A stretch of 64,000 nt of DNA. Origin: Cladopsammia gracilis. Lineage: Eukaryota > Cnidaria > Anthozoa > Scleractinia > Dendrophylliidae. The first letter of the stretch is position 1; each line of letters begins with the position of its first letter. This document shows positions 42,501 through 52,249 of the stretch, piece by piece. Under the pieces are notes generated by a model, which worked only from the letters and a program-made list of their open reading frames with translations, was not told where the DNA came from and did not search any database. A program made the position numbers and the translations under genes. Location: positions 1,292,001 through 1,356,000 of the forward strand of contig JAJGOT010000089.1 in NCBI GenBank assembly GCA_022457155.1, written 5' to 3'.

Positions 42501-43277
42501 CTTGTCAACAATTAGAGGCACAAGAACAGGAGCCAAAGTTTCAGAATTATACTTCTCACCCATAGATTCAACAGAACGAACATGTCCAACTACTTGATCA
42601 TAGAATTTACGCATGGACAATGCATCTTCAGAGCTCAAGCGTGGTAAATGAATCAGAGATCTTACGTGTGCATCAAGGATCACCCTGGGATGGCCAAATC
42701 TTTCCCTCAGGGTCGCCAAAACCGGCTGATAATTCGATTGTACCACTGCAAATCCCTTGACTGCCTCGGCAGCCGAATCCTTTAATGATCTCATTAGGTA
42801 TTCTAATTTCTGGACATCTGCTAAAGATGGATTATCAACAACTGACACTTTGATCGACTGGTAATAAGGCTGCCAACTCAGAACATCTCCATCGAAGGTT
42901 GGCAGTTCAATCTTCGGTAGCTTGACCTGTACCTTAGGGCATGACGAGGTTGTTGAATCACTCCCCGTACCTATCTTAGCGACATGTTTACTTTCCAAGT
43001 ACTGCGTCATCTTGGCCATATACTCAATCATACGTATTTCATATTCATTGTGCCCTTGACATTCACCATCAATTTCTGACTCTTCTAAAAGAGTACACAT
43101 TGAAGCCTGTACCTCTTGTAAATCATTCCATTTCCTTGCAATGTTATCTTTTAAAACCTGAATTCTCGCATGGTTATCCGGGAGTGAAAGTGCATCATCG
43201 ACTGACTTCAAAGCGTCCGTCACGGACTTTCTAAGAAAACGTCTCTTCTTCTTAATAGCTTCTAGCTCTTTTGACAT
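39543..43277 (-). CDS. BEL/Pao Gag-Pol polyprotein, N-terminal segment: Gag, protease, reverse transcriptase, RNase H
   Basis: It starts at ATG 43275-43277, about 200 bases after the primer-binding site. Domains in order: coiled-coil and DUF1759-type Gag (KLPKIELPTFDGDVLSWQPY), zinc knuckles (CFRCLEFGHRAEVC, CKYCQGKHHSLLH), retropepsin with FFDPGSQMSFV around residue 490, reverse transcriptase (TRVVFDASARDSNG; catalytic YVDDFASG), and RNase H (FGDASEAAYATAVYL, CWTDNSSTL). Protease Asp is followed by Pro-Gly-Ser instead of Thr-Gly-Ser. The frame ends at a TGA supplied by the inserted TTAA element; without it the polyprotein would be about 1769 residues. Function: particle formation and cDNA synthesis. 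Confidence 0.93.
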   Translation of the reverse strand: MSKELEAIKKKRRFLRKSVTDALKSVDDALSLPDNHARIQVLKDNIARKWNDLQEVQASMCTLLEESEIDGECQGHNEYEIRMIEYMAKMTQYLESKHVAKIGTGSDSTTSSCPKVQVKLPKIELPTFDGDVLSWQPYYQSIKVSVVDNPSLADVQKLEYLMRSLKDSAAEAVKGFAVVQSNYQPVLATLRERFGHPRVILDAHVRSLIHLPRLSSEDALSMRKFYDQVVGHVRSVESMGEKYNSETLAPVLVPLIVDKLPKDVVEKWELELGDHKDLGKEDCVEVKTLFAFLEQLIRAKESSQPPSLDSKPPAKDSLGNRGPRFKFNPSRKSSTFSLPVTTQYSKCVICQKNHGVWYWCVSFLSLPVKERFRKVLSKGLCFRCLEFGHRAEVCQKPSCKYCQGKHHSLLHLDSVKPYEEEVKTKTAELPSSSSGPPVSSSVVASSIAVKSVGKVILQTVPAVLCGSNGCSKVVRCFFDPGSQMSFVRQSVVDEVGLDGKSVRIAVSGFGGKPTKDTLRKRIAFTVAPVNKPGKPQCIEALTAPVICRPAEAVDIHPSRWFHLQDLKFPEEFPRGEQEIDVLIGMDFYYSFVSRDIVRGGYNEPVAVRTSLGWVFCGPTGGHDQECTVSMNVQVSTEEQLNETLQKFWNLESIGIKPVESSVSTTNSKAMVLKKFEDTLTYKDGRYEVSLPWKEDNVVLKDNYKQAESRLYNLEKKLLQDPAKAKSYREAINKYVQDGVAEEVPCEQIAPPDGRPVFYLPHHAIIREDKQTTKTRVVFDASARDSNGVSLNSCLEAGPALQPDLVGILLRFRKNQVGIMGDIEKMFLQICLKEEDRDSHRYLWRDLDTDAMPKIYRMTRVTFGVISSPFLAICTIQEHARRFKETFPEASSEILRNTYVDDFASGKDGVHEALKLQRSSTELMEQAAFNLTKWSSNSPGLMQAIPEKDRASDSLIKLESDLPGAYPITKALGLRWNTRTDSLVFMIEVDSLKLRSETLYTKRELASLAAKIFDPIGLIAPFTVRSKLLLQSLWTQGVGWDDEIPVETSIKWIQWVQKLPELEQLNIQRCYTDWPFSENAKVELHAFGDASEAAYATAVYLRVVAEDGKASTSLVMSKTRVAPVRKITLPRLELMAAVITARLCTYVKDVIDCPISRIVCWTDNSSTLHWIRGSATQWKPFVANRVIEIQSLLDPSVWRYCPGSQNPADLPTRGLSVSQLKESRLWWKGPSWLQESERDWPEDLR

Positions 43278-43473
43278 TTCGACACAAAAACTGGACTAAC
43301 CTTGAATAGTCACAATGTTCCTTAAAATCCACCAGAGTTTCCGTAAAGTCCTCAAAATGATGGCGCCAATCGCCGCAATGCGAAGACCAACTTGACCAAA
43401 TTCTTCACAACAACAAACGGAGGTCCAACTCTCCTTTCCGCTCGTATCTTCAAACAATCTTCGATAATGTTGA

Positions 43474-43490
43474 TCCGGCTCGAAGGACCA
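43474..43490 (-). promoter_or_regulatory. Primer-binding site matching tRNA-Tyr
   Basis: On the element strand TGGTCCTTCGAGCCGGA follows the 5' LTR with no spacer. Its complement is the 3' end of animal tRNA-Tyr including the added CCA, so tRNA-Tyr probably primes minus-strand synthesis. Confidence 0.8.
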
Positions 43491-43712
43491 TGTCTTTGAG
43501 CGGTTTATTGTCCAATATGAACGAAAATTACACGATGTTTTAACAACTATAAAACACAACACATTTCTTCGAACGATCGATTCAAAAGCACATGGTAAAC
43601 AGTATTCGGGGGGTTTCAAGACCCTGCAAACTTAAACTAGTTCCCAGTGTTCAGCGTCCAATAAAATCTTAATTATTCTACAAACAGGAACAGGAACTTT
43701 CGGTTCGGAACA
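43491..43712 (-). repeat. 5' LTR of the BEL/Pao element
   Basis: Same length (222) and edges as the 3' LTR. Differences noted are CACATGG versus CACGTGG and GGTTTC versus GGTTCC on the plus strand. Confidence 0.95.
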
Positions 43713-44250
43713 AAAGTGACACAAATTCGGATTGCTTGAAATAGGAGAAAAATGAACACGTTTATGCGCTAAAGGTCAACCTCCATATGTCGTCAGTGGA
43801 TCTGGGGCCAGTTGCATGAAACTTAACGTCAGACGTAACAGCTAAAGTCGGGCGTTCAGCCCAGTCAAAGTTACTATTTTAACATCAGACGTTAGCATTA
43901 ACGTCCGATGTTGAGTTTTATGCAACTGGCCCCAGTTCCTCAAGTGAAAATATATCCTTAGATTTTTCTACTCGGAACAGTGTATGTAGACCTTAAATGT
44001 CGTACATATCATATCGCGTATTCATTATTTTAAAAGATGTTGAGCCGTGTTTATAATTTAAATATACCGTACATTGCTTTACGCGTTGAAAAGATACATT
44101 TGGCAAAGCAAAAAAGTCAACCAAATCGACTATTAAAGCACATGTCTAAATTCAAAATTTCTATGTAACTACATTTCGACACGTTTTTGTAGGGAATGGT
44201 CGCTCAAATATGAGCCAGCGATGGGAGCTTTTGATTTATAGGCGATAAAA
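43713..44250. repeat. Dispersed repeat family, shorter copy (right flank of the BEL/Pao insertion)
   Basis: Matches 28400-28630 and 29585-29850 but lacks the roughly 840 bases between them, and contains a nested 130-bp element at 43804-43933. Its left continuation is at about 36850-36962, on the other side of the retrotransposon. Confidence 0.7.
43804..43933. mobile_element. 130-bp MITE nested in the dispersed repeat
   Basis: Termini GGGGCCAGTTGCAT and ATGCAACTGGCCCC form a perfect 14-bp inverted repeat. The interior is a longer imperfect palindrome (CATCAGACGTTAGC / AACGTCCGATGTTG). The paralogous sequence at about 28525 lacks it. Confidence 0.85.
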
Positions 44251-44445
44251 TGTCACGGCCAGGGATGCTTATATTACTCGAATTATCTGTCACCAACCGC
44301 AGCAAAAGGGGTTTTGATATTAATCAATAAGATAATCCACAAGAACTACCATAGTACTGTCAGTCCCAGAGAAACGAGGGATCAATACATGGTTTCAATA
44401 GCCCAGTTTCGAATTGTTTGTACGAGAAAAACTGGTAACTACATT

Positions 44446-44758
44446 ATGGCATCAAGTCAAGGCTGAGGGACATAGCTCGTCAACATAGCGATCCAACGTT
44501 TGCAAGTATGAACGTTCCAGAGCTTCAAAATTTCCTAAAGGAAAGAGATATTCAAATATCCGTGGACGGCAAAAACAGAAAAAAGGGCTGAACTGCTAGA
44601 ACTCTGCAAGAATGCGGCCGAAATGAAGGTTCCAAAACTTGACAATCAAATGATGGAACGTGACGACTTGATTAATTCCAAGATCACATCGCCAGGAGGG
44701 AAATTACTTCCCCATCCACGTTCACTCAAATTTTGGACCCATGACTTCTCCATGGTGG
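44446..44758 (+). pseudogene. SAP-domain N-terminal fragment of an element-type protein
   Basis: Beginning at ATG 44446 and shifting frame more than once, the translation includes NVPELQNFLKERDIQISVDG, KAELLELCKNAAEMKVPKL and PGGKLLPHPRSLKFWTHDF. The first two phrases form a SAP-like helix-extended-helix DNA-binding domain. From memory, such N-termini occur in cnidarian proteins with SWIM zinc finger or YqaJ-like domains that behave as mobile genes. The remaining protein is absent, and a one-base loss is needed before the second phrase. Confidence 0.5.
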
Positions 44759-44799
44759 CCTAGGACTGCCATAAGGAAAACTGCGTATTTTGAAAAACA

Positions 44800-45060
44800 A
44801 TCATGTTTTATTAAAAAAAAGTAAATAAAATCATAACAAAAAATAAGATGTTATTCAAATTTGAAAACAAAATAAAATCAAAATCAAAAATAATTTTTAA
44901 AAAATATATGTTCAAATTTAAAAATAAAATAAAAATAAAAAATAAATTTAAAAATGAAATAAAATAAAAATAAAAAATAAATTTTTATAAAAAGTAAGGC
45001 GAAAGGAAAATAATATAACTCTTACAAGCAAAATATTAAAATTTGTTTTATTTATTTAAA
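44800..45060. repeat. AT-rich low-complexity tract
   Basis: Made largely of AAATAAAAT and AAATCAAAAT-type units. Confidence 0.85.
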
Positions 45061-48000
45061 ATCAAATGAAATCATTACTTGGGCGTAGCGACCAAGTATT
45101 AAAATGCAGTTTGGTCATACACAAATGTGCAGTATTGCGCAACTCTGGGGATGGCGGGATTGTTCAAACCTTCACCGCGGTTACACGTCCGAGGCGTTTT
45201 TCGTTTTATTTGGTGGGATTCATTTAGTATCAAGTGGAAACGTGGGCAAGGATGTATAAAATAATTAGTTTATGTAACTATCTTTTCATCTTTCCGGCTC
45301 AAAATAACGAGATTCTTTTCGATCGTTGAAAACTGATCAAAACGCTTCGTGCCTGAGCAAAATTGTGTTGGCAAATGGCGCCGACAGTTCTGCGGTTCAT
45401 AGTTTTCAAACGCTTAGAACTTTTTTTTAGTAAACTTTCAAAACGTTTAGTGAGTTGACAGTGTATTGTTAATATATGAAACTTTTAATAAACAGAGAAA
45501 ATGACAACTTTAACTTTGAAGTACTTTGGTTAACTTTTGCAAATTTCTCTCGTTTGACCGCGGTGGAGTACACCTGTTGTTTGTTGATGCGGGGCGAACG
45601 TCACAAAGTGCGAGTTGTGTTTTCTCTGTTGCATCTAACATTTTCATATTCAATATGCGTAAGGAAATTACTCAAGAAGACACTGCGAAAGTATTTGACA
45701 CTCGCGATTTTTAAATTCTACGATACCTTCATGACGGAAACCCGCTAAAACATGTTTAAACGAACATGAAGAAGATAATTTATACATACATTATAGCGCT
45801 TATTTAAAAAGAAGTGAACAGTGGACAGCGAAGGAAGAAATATAAGCGTGGTAGGAATCCCAATTAATTTCACTTCTTTCGGTTGTTTGCCTTTCATTAA
45901 TTTTTATTTCGTGAAGTTGAAGGAACAGACTTAGGGTGCAAAAATTCACCGCCGAGAGAAGATGTAAACAATGCACGCAGTGTCTTGCGAAAAGTTTCTT
46001 GCGAGTTTTGCTTCCGCTAGTAAATGATTCTCGGGCGAAAATAACCTTAAAGCGATCACTTCTTTATTTAATTTTCTTTTCTGTGTTTCGGATACAGAGG
46101 AAAAAAAAACTGGATATATTTTCGTGTGTCTGATTGCGAGATGTTTTATGAAACAGCTGCGTTATGCGTTACTGGAAAGGTTTCAAATTACTTTCACATT
46201 ATGCAAATTGCAACATTTTTACCTCAACTGAAAAAATATATTTCAAAGGGCTAAATTTGTTTCTCTCCTCCTAAATTATCACTTCTGACGTTAACTTTGA
46301 TTAAATTTATAAGTTTCATTCAAACTTTATTATAATAACGGCGGGAATACTTCCAGCAAAACTTTCAATTGGAAAAGTTGTTTTGACCTCGGGTCCGGAC
46401 CAGGCAATTACATCATGGCTTCGAAAGGCCACTTTGCGGCTACATTTGCATTCACCTCAAAAGTGTCGGAAACACAGACCAGCTAGTTACAAGATTTAGC
46501 TAAAACCAATAACAACCATCGGGAAACTCTGACATACGGCCTATTTTTCAACGGTAAGTACAAAGTAGGTACCGATTTGTATTTTTCAGTATGTACTCGT
46601 CTTTTGACACAATGGACACGCTACTTTAATAATTTGCGTGCGATCTCGCACGCTAAGTGTACTGTGTCTTCTTGTTTTAGACGGTTAAACGCGCTTCTTT
46701 GTTAGACTGCTCCGCACTATCCGAATACTCCTTATCATCAAACCGTGTGAAATAACGTGCATGCAGATTCCCAAGACAATTATTCTCCAATATGCCTAAT
46801 ACAACGACGCCCAAGTATACGCTCCCACAGCGTCTTGTTACTTGGGCGGAGAGCCCAAGTTATAAAATGCAGTTTGGTAGTGCACGAATTTGCAATTGGG
46901 CTCTAATGCGCGTGCGTCAAACTCAGTCAAGCGTAACGACGAGAAGAATACTGTGGTCAGCTGGCGTCTCGGCTAGCTTCAACGCTTTCTTGATATGCTC
47001 GCCGGCGAAAATTAAATTCTAGTGGCAGATAAATTCCGATATCTTGATCGCTTACTCTTTAGCCGTTATTCAGTCTTTAATTCAATTGAATCGATGGAAT
47101 ATTATTCGAGTTATGAATTCTCAAAGGTACATGTACATCTTTAGACTCTTTTATAGAATGGAACGGTCCGATTTATGACAATTTCCCATCCGTGCGCTAA
47201 AACGGGCGGACAAATCGTCACTTATATAAAATCGTCCATTACAAAAATACAGTTTCAAACGACTAGTTCTTCTAGATATAACAATAAAATAACTTTCGCA
47301 CTACATCGAGAAAAGTGCAAGAAGAACGATTTCTTCACGGCAGATTTTGATCACGTGCTAGGCAACGAGATCTGCCAACAGATCGAATTTCATTTGAACG
47401 CCTGAACAATTATTTTGAACGGCTTGCAGTGAACGGCCGAAACAGAACAAAAATTTCGAACGGCTGGCTGTGAACGGCTATGGAAAAATTTCGAGTGGAG
47501 TGAGTTTTCAGTCAGAAAGTGAACGAAACCAAAACAGGTCACTAATTTATGTAAACAAGGGCCCCAAGTCCAGCGTCACGCAAAATTCATGTTTAAAATT
47601 CTTTCTGAACTTCATGTTTACCAATTATGAAGATAAATCTTGAATGAAACTAAATATAATAATCGATGTCATACAGCGGGGAAAGGTACGTAGCAGAAAA
47701 GACAGAAAACAAATTTAGCCCTTTTAAGTTTGTTGTAGTTGTCAGGAAAAAGTGCACCGAATTTGCATATGTCAAAAGGGTAATTTGAAACCTGAATACA
47801 GAATATTCGCTGCCATGAATTCTCTGTTTTCCTTGCAGTTTCGCTGGCCACAATTAAGCTTTTCCAAATTCTACAAGCGTTAAATATAATCCTTACACCC
47901 GCACTTCACGAAAGTCTACACGTTTTCCAATTTACAAATGTGCACCAACAGTCAACGACATACAAGACTATCCCAATACTCAGTGCACTCCCTATCATCA

Positions 48001-48353
48001 AACCCTAAACTGACGTGCATGAAGATTTTCCAAGATATTTTCATTCCAATACGCCTAATACAACGACGCCCAAGTATACGCTCCCACAGCGTCTTGTTAC
48101 TTGGGCGGAGAGCCCAAGTTATAAAATGCAGTTTGGTAGTGCACGAATTTGCAATTGGGCTCTAATGCGCGTGCGTCAAACTCAGTCAAGCGTTACGAGG
48201 AGAAGAATACTGGTCAGTTGGCGTCTCGGCTAGCTTCAACGCTTTCTTGATATGCTCGCCGGCGAAAATTAAATTATAGTGGCAGATAAATTCTGATATC
48301 TTTAGCCGTTATTCAGTCTTTAATTCAATTGAATCGATGGAATACTATTCGAG
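45061..48353. other. Repeat-rich stretch without recognised genes
   Basis: Three copies of a hairpin-TATA module occur here (45075, 46808, 48067) within a longer direct repeat. Short open frames at 45476-45748 and 45936-46133 show no conserved features and overlap TATA-poor AT-rich DNA. I could not assign any exon. Confidence 0.45.
46705..47150. repeat. Dispersed repeat with hairpin-TATA module, copy 2
   Basis: About 400 bases are closely similar to 47955-48365. The core has CGCCCAAGTA (46808-46817) pairing with TACTTGGGCG (46839-46848), then GAGAGCCCAAGTTATAAAAT. Further shared sequence includes GGGCTCTAATGCGCGTGCG and TTCAACGCTTTCTTGATATG. A shorter relative lies at 45075-45160. Confidence 0.8.
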
Positions 48354-48365
48354 TTATGAATTCTT
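47955..48365. repeat. Dispersed repeat with hairpin-TATA module, copy 3
   Basis: Direct repeat of 46705-47150 with small deletions. The hairpin arms are at 48067-48076 and 48098-48107, again followed by a TATAAAA box. The copies are about 1.26 kb apart. Confidence 0.8.
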
Positions 48366-48633
48366 AACTTTAGACTCTTTAGAACAGCGTCTTGTTTTAA
48401 AGTAAAATGAAAACAAATATCGCTGCCACAGCCCAGAATGCATTGCGGAGTAGCCATGTGTTGTACTCATGATGCCTTGCGCACTGTTGTGAGTCAAAAT
48501 GGCTGACGACTGGCGAAAATTCAAAGACAAAATGAAGCACTCAAGGAACCCCCCTCTCCACATCTGTCCACGAACAGGATAAATCCTCATCATAATTATG
48601 GTTGTGTGATCATGTTTACCTGCTGCATGCAAA

Positions 48634-49141
48634 CTAGTTTTTGGAGGAAGTACTTAATTCTTGCAGTTGTGACGACACTGTTCTGAAGGAAATGCAAATA
48701 TAAGTTTCCTTTTTGGAGAAGGGGGGCATGTTATGGTAGGCCTTTCGCTTTGTAAGTAGGTCTCTAATTATGAAGCCTCTGTCTGCCATGACGCGGTCTC
48801 CTTCCTGAATTAGTTCCAAAATCCCACTCTTCTGAGCGAGTTTTCGTCGCTTGTACTCCCACTCCACAGTTTCGACAAAAAACTGAAAAATCCTGATGGA
48901 GTTATTCCCACTAAAGTTTTCATAGTATTATGGCCTTTATACTCGCTCCACGTAGCTCGCTGGGCGGCAGGAGAGGCAGGCTTCTGAATAAATATCTCCG
49001 TGCAATCAATTGCAACCCTGGTGGAGGGGTAATTTTTAAACGACCGAGGTAACTTTTTTTTCTTACTGATTCCTTTGAAGGCCAAATTAATAAGACGTCT
49101 TTCAAGGTTATAGCTAGGAAGCAGATCCAGGTAGTAAACAC
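48634..49141 (-). pseudogene. PIF/Harbinger-type DDE transposase, catalytic exon, broken
   Basis: Minus-strand frames contain VAIDCTEIFIQKPASPAAQR, ATWSEYKGHNTMKTLVGITP, FLSKLWSGSTSDENS and EGDRVMADRGFIIRDLLTKR. These are hallmark blocks of the DDE_4/Harbinger transposase family, with the first Asp in IDCTE and the second in MADRGF. The third acidic residue region is lost after a deletion before the stop at 48634, and the frame changes near 48840. It is the last exon of a gene that begins with a THAP exon at 52002, and a LINE separates it from the preceding exon. Confidence 0.75.
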
Positions 49142-50300
49142 CTGTAACTGTAACTGTAACTTTAAATCTTATTTAAACACGGTAAAATCATCAGGAACCT
49201 AACCTAGCTAACCTAACTAGCCTAAACAAATTTCAAAGCTTACTACAATTAATCTAATAACCTGTTTTTCATGAATGCCGTGTGTAGTTTAAATTAAAAA
49301 TTCAGATAAGCTGAACGTTTAAATTGACTTAGAGATTTCATTTCTCTCATATCACAGGGTAGGCTGTTCCAGAGAACTGCTCCGCTATAACTAAAGCTAT
49401 TTTTCATATAATTAGTTCGTGGGAACGGGACGACTAGTTTGTTATCAGAGTCCCTCACGGAATAGCGCATTCCATTTCGTATAACAAATTTAGAGGACAG
49501 GTATTCAGGAACAAGACCATTTAAACACTTGTATACCATTATGATTTTCTGTATTTGAAACTGTGTGCTCAAATCTTTCCAATCGAGTTGTCTTATTAGG
49601 CAGTTGGCGTCCGCGTCATAGCTAGAAAAGGAATTAAAACACGAGCGGCACGGTTCTGAAGCTTCTGTAGCCTTTCAAATAACGTTTTACCACAATTACC
49701 CCAAACAAGATTGCAGTAATTGAAGTGAGATTGAATTAGCGCGTTGTATATATAATGAAGAGTAGATGGGGGCACAAAAGGTCTAATTCTTTTTATGGCT
49801 CCTATCCCGGAAGCGATCTTTTTAGATAATTTATCGATGTGTATTTGCCACCGTAGATTTTCATCAATAAATATTCCAAGCGATTTAACAGAGGAAACTT
49901 GTTCTATTGGAATATTATCAATCAAGAGCTCAGGTGCGTTTGACAAAGTACACAATTTTTGTCTAGAAGCAATTAGCATGAATTCAGTTTTGGCAGTGTT
50001 CAAAAAAAGTTTGTTAGAGATAAGCCACTTGTTTAGATTATCCAAATCGTGATTCAGGTTTAACTGTATTGAATTCACATCAGCGTCCGCATAAGTGATG
50101 TGAGTGTCATCAGCATACATTCTAGGCTGGCATGATGTTAGGCAGTTTGGCAAGTTGTTAATGTATATGAGAAATAAAAGGGGGCCTAGGATTGTTCCCT
50201 GCGGTACCCCACATTTAAGTGAACATATTTCAGAAAGAGAACCATTAACGAGACATCGTTGTGTGCGATTAGTTAAATATGACGTAAACCAAACCAACTA
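49142..50300 (-). pseudogene. CR1/L2-like LINE, 3' half of reverse transcriptase, 5'-truncated
   Basis: The minus-strand frame 49596-50297 has the RT fingers/palm region SYLTNRTQRCLVNGSLSEIC, GVPQGTILGPLLFLIYINN, catalytic YADDTHI and KLFLNTAKTEFML. The C-terminal part follows at 49294-49572 after a frameshift. The 3' end is a (GTTACA)-type tail at 49142-49161. The endonuclease half is missing. It lies in an intron of the THAP/DDE gene, in the same orientation. The fragment at 19323-19862 belongs to the same broad family. Confidence 0.85.
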
Positions 50301-50457
50301 AAAGAAGATTTAGAAATAGCTAAAACGTCTGACAGGTGTTGCACAAGTAGTCCTAGTCGAAGTCTTACCAAGGTCAAAATAAATTCTTGAGAGATTGCAA
50401 GACTTCTCTTTTTGCCACTCTTTTTGACAGAGAGTTTCTTTTGAAAGTTTACTTACT

Positions 50458-50891
50458 GGTGTCCCAGTACTTCATTTTCTCAGCCAAAGGTTTCCGAAAA
50501 TTAAATGTTGCCATCAGACAAGCCAAAGTTGGAATTCCTACATAAAATGTCACGGACTCGTTTTTTAACACGTTGTCCATAAAATATTTGCGTTTCAATG
50601 CTGCCTTGTTATTGAGTTTGTTGCGAAGTGTCTTGTTGTCAGTTCTTAATTTTTCTACATTTTGAGCAAGATCCTCCATTTGTTGTTGGTCAATGTCCGT
50701 TTAGCAAGAGACGAAACATAGTCTTTTACTTCGTTGACCTTTTGGATAGTTTGAGAAGTGTTGGTTATATTAACTTTGTCATTGTCAGGGACGTTGTCGT
50801 GATCCTTCAGAGCGACATCAGATGACACACGGGAAATGTTTGCGGGAAGCATTACGTCTTTGTGTTCGCTCGAACGTCGTTTTCTTCGCAT
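50458..50891 (-). pseudogene. Middle exon(s) of the THAP/DDE transposase gene: coiled coil
   Basis: Two overlapping frames (50655-50891 and 50449-50679) make one broken segment. It starts with a basic patch (MRRKRRSSEHKD), continues into a heptad-like coiled coil (LAQNVEKLRTDNKTLRNKLN) and ends with VTFYVGIPTLACLMATFNF, which resembles the helical segment preceding the DDE core. A consensus donor (CCA/GTAAGT) follows at about 50457. THAP-coiled coil-DDE_4 is a common arrangement in Harbinger-like host and transposon genes. Confidence 0.55.
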
Positions 50892-51804
50892 CCGTTTTTC
50901 TTGTTGACTTGGACTTGACTTGGACTTGACTTGGACTTCGTGGGACTGTTTGTCGATGGACTAGGGACTTTATGCAAAGCACTACGGAAGACGCTACTAC
51001 GGCTACCGTGACAAAGGGGACTGTAGAGAGTACAAGTGAGCGCTCGAAGAACAGTGAAATGGGAAGTTGTTTGCCAAATGATATCGACGGCTAAGAAGTT
51101 GAAAACCTATCTAAGGTTCTTTTTTTTAGGTTTCTGAGAACGGAATGGCATTTTTCAAGAGACTGTGAACTTTATTTTTCTTTGTTGGGACCAGAGATGA
51201 TTTCTGAACGAATCTTTCAACTTTTGCCGTACATTTTTTGCATTTTTAACACAACAATAACAATGTATTAAGTTTTCAAAGTACGAATTAAAACGACTAA
51301 CTACTAAATATAATTGTAACTAAAAGTAAATTCAAGCATAAGTAGAATCCTTTCATCGCATATATAAGGCATAAAAGCATGTTCATTCAACTTTTAAAGC
51401 TGGGGGACTTTCAGCGATAAAATCTTTGAGCTTGCGATTTTCGCTTCACTATGCCGGCACTTCAATTTCAATCGCCAAAACTGTTGGTAAATTCGTGATA
51501 GAATCACACTTTTTGGGGCGGCAAGTTTGAGAAAAATTACATTGTCATTGACTAAAAATGATATAAGGCCCGTTGAAACACTTTAATACTGAGAAATCCG
51601 TAAGAAAATGATACAGACGCGAAATAAACCCGACTTAGTGGCAACTACGGCCAAACTATCCCGCTCACGTAATCAAATTTCATACTACGGCTGAACATTA
51701 GCGACAGATGTCAGAAATTGACTTCCGGTAGTCGTAGTAGAGCCCTCCGTCGTCATTGCTTAAAGTCCCTTATGTTGTGTGGAACCGTCCCTTTTACTAA
51801 CTTT

Positions 51805-52002
51805 TTAATTCCAGACAGGGTCTTCACAATGTGTTTTGTCTCGAAATGGGCAAGTTTGTGACGGACTCAAACTCCTTTTCAGCGCGACGGCGAAGGTGCT
51901 CCATGTTCTTCTAAGCTTCCCCTCGCTCGGGAAATCGAAGAAGTTACGGTCTGGCCTTTTTTTAGAATTATTTGTACACACAGAGATGGCACAATACCTC
52001 AT
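51805..52002 (-). pseudogene. THAP-domain exon of the Harbinger-like transposase gene
   Basis: Opening at ATG 52000-52002, the product begins MRYCAISVCTNNSKKRPDRN then FFDFPSEGKLRRTWSTFAVA. The Cys-x4-Cys pair, the Phe-Pro and the conserved Trp match the N-terminal half of THAP zinc fingers, which bind transposon ends. The expected Cys-x2-His pair is not visible in this frame, so the exon is damaged or the frame shifts. Strand and spacing fit exons at 50458-50891 and 48634-49141. Confidence 0.55.
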
Positions 52003-52053
52003 TTTTAAGTTATCGTTATTCTAGTTGCTTTCAAAATATTAAAGCGCCCACGT

Positions 52054-52245
52054 GTTTATTCCCCTCAGCCTCGACTTAATGCTAAAAAAGAGTTACCAGG
52101 CTTTCTCGCACAAACAATTCGAAACTAGGATGTTTGTGTGCACTATAAAGGAATGGAATGCTCTGCCTTCCAGGGTTGTCCGGGCTCCGTCCACGACTGT
52201 GTTCTTGGCAAACCTCAATGGAGCTGCTGTTACTGACTACTGACT
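52054..52245 (+). pseudogene. LINE ORF C-terminal fragment
   Basis: The plus strand encodes MFVCTIKEWNALPSRVVRAP then STTVFLANL and a stop, the typical end of jockey/CR1-group reverse-transcriptase ORFs (W-N-x-L-P ... F-x-x-x-L). The preceding sequence is only weakly related and the element is heavily 5'-truncated. Confidence 0.6.
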
Positions 52246-52249
52246 CTTA

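Larger units (their letters stand above)
36963..43712 (-). mobile_element. Young BEL/Pao LTR retrotransposon (6.75 kb)
   Basis: Two 222-bp LTRs enclose a tRNA-Tyr primer-binding site, one Gag-Pol frame and a polypurine tract. The LTRs differ at about two positions, so insertion was recent. The flanks read AGAGT (36958-36962) and AAAGT (43713-43717), an imperfect 5-bp duplication as expected for BEL/Pao. The flanking DNA on the two sides joins into one continuous copy of the dispersed repeat seen intact at about 28400, which gives the empty site. The only disruption found in coding sequence is a TTAA element at 38863-39551. Confidence 0.93.
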
